Source: Rhizopus arrhizus (lineage: Eukaryota > Mucoromycota > Mucoromycetes > Mucorales > Rhizopodaceae). From it: a stretch of DNA of 64,000 bases. The notes under the pieces were generated by a model. The model saw only the letters and a list, made by a program, of their open reading frames with translations, was not told where the DNA came from and made no database searches. Shown here piece after piece: positions 57,989 through 64,000 of this stretch. A program made the position numbers and the translations under genes. Numbering within the stretch: the first letter of the stretch is position 1; the number at the start of each line of letters is the position of its first letter. The DNA is taken from NCBI GenBank assembly GCA_024220505.1, contig JAKZZE010000025.1:496001-560000 (forward strand), in the 5' to 3' direction.

Positions 57989-58111
57989 AAGTACACCACT
58001 CAATACGACGTGTGACTTATTTTAACCTTTTTTTATTTTATAATTGTTTATTCAATAAAAGAAATTTAATATCTACAAAAAAAAAAAAAAGGTATAAAAT
58101 AAAATGAAGAT

Positions 58112-59042
58112 GCTTACAAGTATAGCCCGACTGTTTCTATAAAGCTTATATCAGCATGTTGCACTGAATCAAAAGGCTCGTTTGTTGGAAGTTGATAGCT
58201 TTTGATTATGTCTCTCAATACTAAGAGACTTGTATTATCCTTGCTAATCAACTCCAACAGGGAAGCAGTGGCTATGGACAAACTGTACGGTTTAAGGCTT
58301 GTTTTTTGCTTTAGTTCAGCTAATTGTGTCTCGTCTATAACCATTGTGACACCTTCATCACCAATGTTAAGTGCTTTCAGTCCAGTCATTCTAAAAAAAA
58401 ATTGTAAGTTGAAAGAGAACTGAGCCATAGTTAACAACAACTTACTCTTGAAACAGTACTGAGGCTTCTTCAATACTGCTTTTTCTAGTAATTCTTTCAC
58501 TTCCATCATTTTTTTGACCGTGCAACTAAGTAGTGAATGAGGCAACAAGGTCAGCATGTCTTTTTTATTCATATTTTTTACTAAATTACCCTCTTTGAAG
58601 TTTCAACGACATTATCAATGATATTTTCGCTTATATCCTGTAATGCTGCAAAGGTTCTTTTCTTTATAATTTTAGCATGCTCTTCAAGCTGAAGAGACGC
58701 GTCCTCATTCTTTCTCTGTTCCCAGTACTCTGTATATTGCTCGTAAAATCTGGAACATTTATTTCTTCTTTCTAAAAACAAACTTTCTAATTAATATGTA
58801 TAACTTCATATATATTAAACACTTACATTGAATAGCTTTATGGCATCCAATATGCCAATTTGAGCTTTTTTATTAGCTTTCGAAAGCTGGTGGTTGAGCA
58901 AGCTCAAATAGACGCAGTTTGTTGTGTCTGCATCTTTTTTATAGATATCAGCAAAATTGAAGTAATCATAGGATGGTTCTAACAAGTGTGCTGCATTTAA
59001 CCACTCTTTATAAGGATTATCATCTGTTACTGTTTGGAACAT
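58112..59042 (-). CDS. Hypothetical protein gene, exon 1-2 junction out of frame
   Basis: Exons: 58827-59042 (MFQTVTDDNPYKEW..., 72 codons), 58590 to ~58776 (RRNKCSRFYEQYTEYWEQRK, SLQLEEHAKIIKKRTFAALQ), 58446-58525 (LHGQKNDGSERITRKSSIEE) and 58112-58390 (MTGLKALNIGDEGVTMVIDE, ending ADISFIETVGLYL). Exons 2-4 join in frame across GT..AG introns. Exon 1 ends in phase 0, but every acceptor giving exon 2 needs another phase, so either a small exon is missed or the gene has a frameshift. The FYEQYTEYWEQR pattern recalls a family repeated in Mucorales. The LINE tail ends 22 nt from its stop. Confidence 0.45.
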
Positions 59043-59775
59043 TAAAAAGAGATAAATAACCACAAAAAATGTTGTCAAAATATTATAACTTGTTAGTACT
59101 TGGGATTTGGATTGTATTAAAGTGATATAGATTTGTTTAATTTGAGGTTAGAAGCCTTGAATGACTTGAATTTGATTAACTTGATTGAACATTTAACAGT
59201 TCTTTTGATAGAGTAATTTGGTTTTAAGTAGTGACCACCAGATCTTTATAGATCAATAAGGTTAAGAGTAAGATTGTTTTATAAAAGATAAAAAAAATAA
59301 AAGGGGCCTTTCTTGATTCATGATAACTCTGGTATCATATCAGAAAGAATAAGTAAAGAAATAAAAAGAAAAGAAAAGATAATTGTGACCCAATAAGAAA
59401 AGATTACATTTAAGCGCAAGAAGATTTGATTAATTGAATGTCTTGTTTTGTTTAGAAATATTCATCTTATTTATATAAAAAAAGGCGTGGCTTATTGTTT
59501 ATGTTGTTTGCTATCTATGTCACTGGACATCAAAATTTGTTCTTGTGATCATTGTTGTTCTCCAGATATAATACATTCCTGAGTTTATATTCAATGAGAA
59601 AATTTAAAGAGTAAAACAATAAACAAATATGCATGTTTGGTGTACTCAAAACGAAAAAAAAGAAAAAGAAAAAAAAAAGTATGGTTAAAGACATAATGTT
59701 GCTTATAGCAAGCTCTGTTTTCTTTCTTTTCTTATTTTATATTCATCACTCTATAAGGATTCGATTGATATCAAT

Positions 59776-59809
<34 letters not shown>

Positions 59810-59943
59810 CCACTGTAGATTATTTGTTTAGGAAAATAATCTTGGTTTTAGTATAAAATTTTTCTTTTTTCTTTCTTTTTCTCTTTTTCTTTATTTTTAT
59901 TTTAATCACTCCTGTTCCTCATCTAAAGAATTCAGCATTAAAG
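59043..59943. other. Intergenic, low-complexity rich
   Basis: Promoter of the preceding gene, then A- and T-rich runs (T run at 59783-59809). No gene seen. Confidence 0.6.
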
Positions 59944-60310
59944 CAGCGGCCTCATACTTTATTATCTTTCAACAACGATAATAAAAAGGTGTACCGAAAG
60001 CTCTACTAAATCACTTGGGGATAGCTCACTTTGCAGCACTAGGTGACGAATGGTCCTTACTTTAGGCTATACAGTTTTTTTTTTGTATAAACCCTGATGT
60101 ATAACTGTAGAGTGCTTTAATGATGGAAGGACAGCGGCCTCACACTTTATTATCTTTCAACAACAATAATAAAAAGGTGTACCGAAAGCTCTACTAAATC
60201 ACTTGGGGATAGCTCACTTTGCAGCACTAGGTGACGAATGGTCCTTACTTTGGGCTATACAATTTTTTTTTGTATAAACTCTGATGTATAACTGTAGAGC
60301 TGTCTTTTCT
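59944..60310. repeat. 188-bp tandem duplication, possible small-RNA units
   Basis: Copy 1 (59944-60131) and copy 2 (60132 to about 60305) are about 96 % identical by eye. Shared blocks include GGTGTACCGAAAGCTCTAC and GGGGATAGCTCACTTTGCAG. Differences are nearly all transitions plus T-run length. Each unit ends in a T run inside TATACA...TGTATA complementary arms. No protein frame is shared. A pair of short RNA genes is possible but not shown. Confidence 0.7.
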
Positions 60311-60584
60311 TGAATTCCAAAGTTGAGGACGCGTCAACAAGATCCTGTCTACTTTTTTTTTTCAAGATGAAATTAATAATAACATTTATTTGTTCTTATT
60401 TAGTTACTAGGTTAAGTTTCAAAACGATTCCTTAACATACATGTCACCTGTGGTGTGTCTCTGTTCTGGTATCTATGGCTAAATCAACAGATAGTAATTG
60501 GTGGCTTGCCCTAATGATCCTGGTTACCTAATGTTGCTCTTAGTATATATTCGATTAAATTAATATCTCTCTATTATCCCATGG

Positions 60585-60655
60585 CGGGGCGTTGCATCGG
60601 TAAAACCCTCTGTCTGTTAAATGGTTGCTGGTTCGAATCATGGTGAAAGACAAGC
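60585..60655 (+). other. tRNA-like sequence with A- and B-box elements (SINE head or dead tRNA)
   Basis: GGTTCGAATC (60630-60639) fits a pol III B box. GCGTTGCATCGG (60589-60600) fits an A box loosely, at the right distance. A CTGTTAA loop between them looks like an anticodon loop with GTT. Stems do not pair well (the T stem fails), so this is not a working tRNA. It may be the tRNA-derived head of a SINE or a decayed tRNA. Confidence 0.3.
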
Positions 60656-61809
60656 TTTTCGTGGTGTTTCTAGCGCATACTGTGTTTCCAGCTTGGTCTC
60701 TGTGGCTTTACACCCTGTTCTTTCTTTTGACATTGATCGCAAGTTTACCGGATAATGTTGATTCATTTTCCCTTCATTTCCAATGTAGTTTAGTTCACTA
60801 TCTGTAAATATTGTATTGTACCACACAAGATCAAAACAGTGGAATTTAAATCGTTACAGTTCATAACGACCACTTTATACTATATAACAACCATTCAAAA
60901 TACCAAAAACAGAGCAAAGCCATAAACTCAAAAAACACATAAACAGCCTCAAATAATAATCTCAAAAACACTTTACTTCTTATTTTATTTTTACTTTTTC
61001 TTTTTATCAAATAATTATTCTTTTAAGAGGCAAAGTATCTTTTATTTTATTTAACATTAAGAACAAGAAGTCCCTTGAAGCTATCATAATTCATTGAAAA
61101 CTCCCTTTTTTTATCTTTTTATTCTACTTCAATCAAAACAGTCTGATCTACTTTATAGGATCTGATGGTCACTATATTAAGCCAAATCAAGCCAAACCTG
61201 ACACATATAAAGACAACTTTTATATCAATTACAACTCAAATTTGTTTATTTAAACATTAACCCAATACACACCCAAGCAAATTATTACAATATATATATC
61301 CTAGCTATCAGTCCACTGGATGTAAAAACAAAAAATAGAAAAACCTCAAAAGCACTGTAGGACAGAAAATCAAAAATAAGATTTATAACCAATAAAACCC
61401 TGGAGGTCATAAACGACCTCCCTTACAAAAAAATAATAAATAAATATTCCTTTATGCTGTAAAACATTATAAACACTCTACTTCTTTTTATTCAATCAAA
61501 TGGTAACTTTGACTTCTGTTTAAATTTGACTTTTTATATATGTTACATAAACATTATCAGTTCTAGTCTTATTAATGGTTTTTAAGAAAATAATTTTTGG
61601 TAACGTGCCACCAAGCTTAAACCTGAAAAATTTTAATTTTGTTTCAATTTTTTTTTTTTTGACATCGTGGACATGAGGTGTATTTTTTTTTTTTTTTTGG
61701 ACATCTCATGACATTTAGTGTAGACATTGCTTATTTCCTGAAATTAGAGGGACTTAATGACGTTTTTTTCTTAGAAAAAAAGCCTAGTTTTAATGATATT
61801 TATTGTTAA
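60656..61809. other. Intergenic / flank of the transposase element
   Basis: AT-rich. Repeated GGACAT(C/G)-type words occur at about 61660-61730 near T runs and may belong to the transposon end, but I see no clear terminal inverted repeat. Confidence 0.4.
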
Positions 61810-63888
61810 CTATACCAAACCTGAAGGCACTCTGACTTTTCTGTGAGACAAATACTTTTTCTCGACAAACTTTTTCACCTCTTGAACAACTTCTCTGACA
61901 TCAGTACATCGATTATAAGCTTCAATAAAGTCCATTGATCTCCTAAAATACCTACGTATATGTGTTAAATCGCCGGCTTTATCCAAAAATAAATCGATAT
62001 TTTCCTCAAGAGACTTAAAGGAGTAATCGCATTTCAAGCGAGCTTCTCTTTTTGCTGCACCCCAGTACATTTCGATCCAATTACATTCGCAATGGTATTT
62101 AGGATACAGCTCAAAAACGTGTCCAGAGTTTATGATCACCTCCTCCAAAGCAGACTTTTGATTTTTAAAATCAGGGCAATTCTCTAAAAAATGGAGAGCG
62201 CAGCAAATTGGATTAACTCTATCTGGAGCCCCACAATGTAACTTCCATTTCTTGCCTTCCAGATCATGTCCAATCCATAGACTTCTTTCCTCCAAAATTT
62301 TTCTTATTCCCTTGAAATAACGTACTTTTTTTGTTTTCAAGTTTCCCTTCTTATCCCTTTTCTTGATCTCTTTTTCATAGTAGAAGGACTGGACTTCCTC
62401 CATACCTGTGGATCTTGAGATATATACAGTATCTCGGAACTGGAATTTCTCACTCAATGGCCAAGGCTTTTCATTGAGAGTCATTCGGCTGGCGACCAAA
62501 GCATCATCAGCAAAAGCACCATGATTGGAGCTGTTATCAAAGAGAAAAACAGCTACACAATTGGGGTGAAGTGCTTCGAAAAGGCCGATTGCATCTTCTT
62601 TTAACTGCTCAACCATGTGTTTTGAAGTCCACCATCCATCTCTTGCAGTACCTGCCTTGAACAGCTTTCTTGAAGACCACTTTTGAATCTTCATTGTTCC
62701 ATGGCAAGGGCATTGAAACTCACTCACCATGATAGATAGCCCAGGACCCTTTTTTCTGATGTAATTTTCTCCATCAGCTAACCACATATCGTTCTTACCA
62801 TCATTTGCGTAGAAAGTACTTTCATCGTGCGTAACGAACACGCACTTTCTCTCGCCTTCTGGTAATGCATTTGGCTCCAATACATCTTCCTCAGTTTCTC
62901 CAGAGTAAAAATCCATTTTTTCCATATATTCGAGCATCCTCTTCGACCAAACGCTTCTATACTCGACCACATCTTCGCGTTCGTGACCATCGAAGTAAAT
63001 GGTTTTTTTGTTCTTTCTATAGACATAACCCCATTCATGGAGATAGTTACTGAGCGTGCTTTCAGGAACAGGTTGCATTATTACGCCCAATTTGGATGGG
63101 ATAACTACTTCATCAATGAATTTTTTAATAGTAACCAAGGAACGTTCAGCAGGCTTCATTCTACGTATTTCTTCGAGAACCATTTCCTTGATATCGGCAT
63201 CATTAAGAAAAGACTTTCTTTTTGAATGAACACCTTGTCGATGTCTCGATAACACCCCTTGACTCAAATATTCTTTAGCCCATTTTACGATAGTCATGGC
63301 ACGATACGCAACGTTGTTATCTGCCCAATGAATTCTAGCTGCCTCACGAGAAGCCAAAGTAATAGGAATACCCTCAATTCTCTTAATAAAGTAAGTATAA
63401 ATCGAAGAGTATTGCATAAAACTGTATCTCTCGATCGTGTTTTCTTTATCCTTCGAGTTCATCACAGGTTTCACATACATTTGAAGTTTTGGAAGTATTT
63501 CTTGGATTCTCAAAAGTTGTATTTCATTCTTTGACAATATGGGAGAACTGGCTTCTACAACAGGGGCAATAGATACAAATCCAAAACTCTCGAGTTTGCC
63601 CTTATCATTAACAGATTTAGCTTCTTTTTCTCGTCTCCAGCGTGTTGACCTAGAGGTTTTCGAATAAGACAAAGGTTTGTTTCGCTTTACATTATTATCA
63701 AGCAAAACATTGTTGATTGACATGCTGATTGTAGGATCAGCATTACGCATTTCAGTTATGTTGCTTAATTCTATAAGCTCAGAATCGCTCATGTCCCAGT
63801 CTTGATCATTTAAATGAGGGACAAATTGGTTCGTCTCATTTCTATGTTTTTTAAGATAAGCTCGTTTTCTAGCGTTAAGTGGAGGCAT
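61810..63888 (-). CDS. DDE-superfamily transposase (Tc1/mariner-like fold, large fungal type)
   Basis: 692 residues from ATG 63888 (MPPLNARKRAYLKKHRNETN). The N-terminal third is basic and includes helix-turn-helix-like segments (MTIVKWAKEYLSQGVLSRHR; ADIKEMVLEEIRRMKPAERS). The catalytic core has D at ~354 (VFVTHDESTFYANDG), D at ~448 (VFLFDNSSNH) and E at ~604 (CNWIEMYWGAAKREAR). The spacings D-D ~94 and D-E ~156 are long, with an insert rich in Lys (KEIKKRDKKGNLKTKK). This matches DDE endonucleases common in fungal genomes that carry HDE-x-TFYAND. The frame is uninterrupted, so the enzyme may be functional. The right end of the element falls at or beyond the window edge. Confidence 0.8.
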   Translation of the reverse strand: MPPLNARKRAYLKKHRNETNQFVPHLNDQDWDMSDSELIELSNITEMRNADPTISMSINNVLLDNNVKRNKPLSYSKTSRSTRWRREKEAKSVNDKGKLESFGFVSIAPVVEASSPILSKNEIQLLRIQEILPKLQMYVKPVMNSKDKENTIERYSFMQYSSIYTYFIKRIEGIPITLASREAARIHWADNNVAYRAMTIVKWAKEYLSQGVLSRHRQGVHSKRKSFLNDADIKEMVLEEIRRMKPAERSLVTIKKFIDEVVIPSKLGVIMQPVPESTLSNYLHEWGYVYRKNKKTIYFDGHEREDVVEYRSVWSKRMLEYMEKMDFYSGETEEDVLEPNALPEGERKCVFVTHDESTFYANDGKNDMWLADGENYIRKKGPGLSIMVSEFQCPCHGTMKIQKWSSRKLFKAGTARDGWWTSKHMVEQLKEDAIGLFEALHPNCVAVFLFDNSSNHGAFADDALVASRMTLNEKPWPLSEKFQFRDTVYISRSTGMEEVQSFYYEKEIKKRDKKGNLKTKKVRYFKGIRKILEERSLWIGHDLEGKKWKLHCGAPDRVNPICCALHFLENCPDFKNQKSALEEVIINSGHVFELYPKYHCECNWIEMYWGAAKREARLKCDYSFKSLEENIDLFLDKAGDLTHIRRYFRRSMDFIEAYNRCTDVREVVQEVKKFVEKKYLSHRKVRVPSGLV

Positions 63889-64000
63889 AGTTTTAGAGTA
63901 TGAATAAGGGAGAAGAGGCACCTATGTTATAGTACGAGCTCTCTCATATTGATTACGTAATATGTGACTGTTATGTTTATCTGTCCTCTACCATACGGTA
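63889..64000. other. Window end, upstream of the transposase gene
   Basis: Leader or promoter of the transposase. No terminal repeat can be confirmed inside the window. Confidence 0.4.

Larger units (their letters stand above)
52745..58090 (+). mobile_element. Nearly intact two-ORF LINE (L1/Tad-like) with poly(A) tail
   Basis: The unit has a GC-richer leader (from about 52745), ORF1 (52870-54225), ORF2 (about 54254-57988), a short 3' UTR with AATAAA at 58054 and a poly(A) tail at 58077-58090. Neither ORF has an internal stop. GGTATAAAATA occurs directly after the tail (58091-58101) and also at 52855-52865. It could be a target-site duplication, which would place the true 5' end at ~52866 and make the leader host DNA, or a TATA-like coincidence. 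The element is young to judge from its open frames. It lies just outside the right duplication arm. Confidence 0.85.

Noticed and set aside
59633..59818. Small ORF with Lys and Phe runs
   Set aside because: Its sequence is made of A and T homopolymers.
60585..60655. A functional tRNA-Asn(GTT)
   Set aside because: The T stem and acceptor stem do not pair; only the box motifs remain.

Overview
The window is nuclear DNA from a filamentous fungus, most likely a member of Mucorales (Mucor/Rhizopus relatives). It is AT-rich. Genes carry many short introns (mostly 43-97 nt, GT..AG). Several families are typical of early-diverging fungi: an Integrator subunit, N-myristoylated SAM methyltransferases, DUF1752 proteins and recurrent Mucorales repeat-family ORFs. 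No bacterial-type organisation is seen.

Layout. 0-5.5 kb: the 3' part of VPS8 and a C2H2 zinc-finger gene. 5.5-14.5 kb: a gene-poor graveyard of decayed retroelements and broken ORFs. 14.57-15.9 kb: an intact eight-exon methyltransferase. 17.6-22.7 kb: the left arm of a ~5 kb duplication carrying a small secreted cysteine-rich peptide and a beta-trefoil lectin-like gene. 22.9-43.9 kb: a dense block with a GATA factor, a coiled-coil protein, INTS9, NOP10, ribosomal P1, a seven-TM protein, an APH-fold kinase, ATPase inhibitor IF1, a TMEM14 protein, a GATA-related zinc-finger gene, a membrane-anchored glycosyltransferase-like protein, a DUF1752 protein and several unknowns. A LINE relic interrupts it at 34.2-35.5 kb. 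46.8-51.9 kb: the right arm, an inverted copy of the left arm with its own peptide and lectin genes. 52.7-58.1 kb: an almost intact two-ORF LINE with poly(A) tail. 58.1-59.0 kb: a possibly broken host gene. 59.9-60.7 kb: a 188-bp tandem duplication and a tRNA-like sequence. 61.8-63.9 kb: an uninterrupted DDE transposase gene.

How it fits together. Housekeeping genes for RNA processing (INTS9, NOP10), translation (P1), endosomal tethering (VPS8) and mitochondria (IF1, TMEM14) lie beside fast-evolving material. The two 5-kb arms are in opposite orientation around ~24 kb of genes, so recombination between them could invert that block. The arms are a tandem-free pair of the same two-gene module: the lectins are nearly identical, while the peptides keep all cysteines but differ at many mature residues. 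Exon models given here were built by hand from splice signals and frame continuity.
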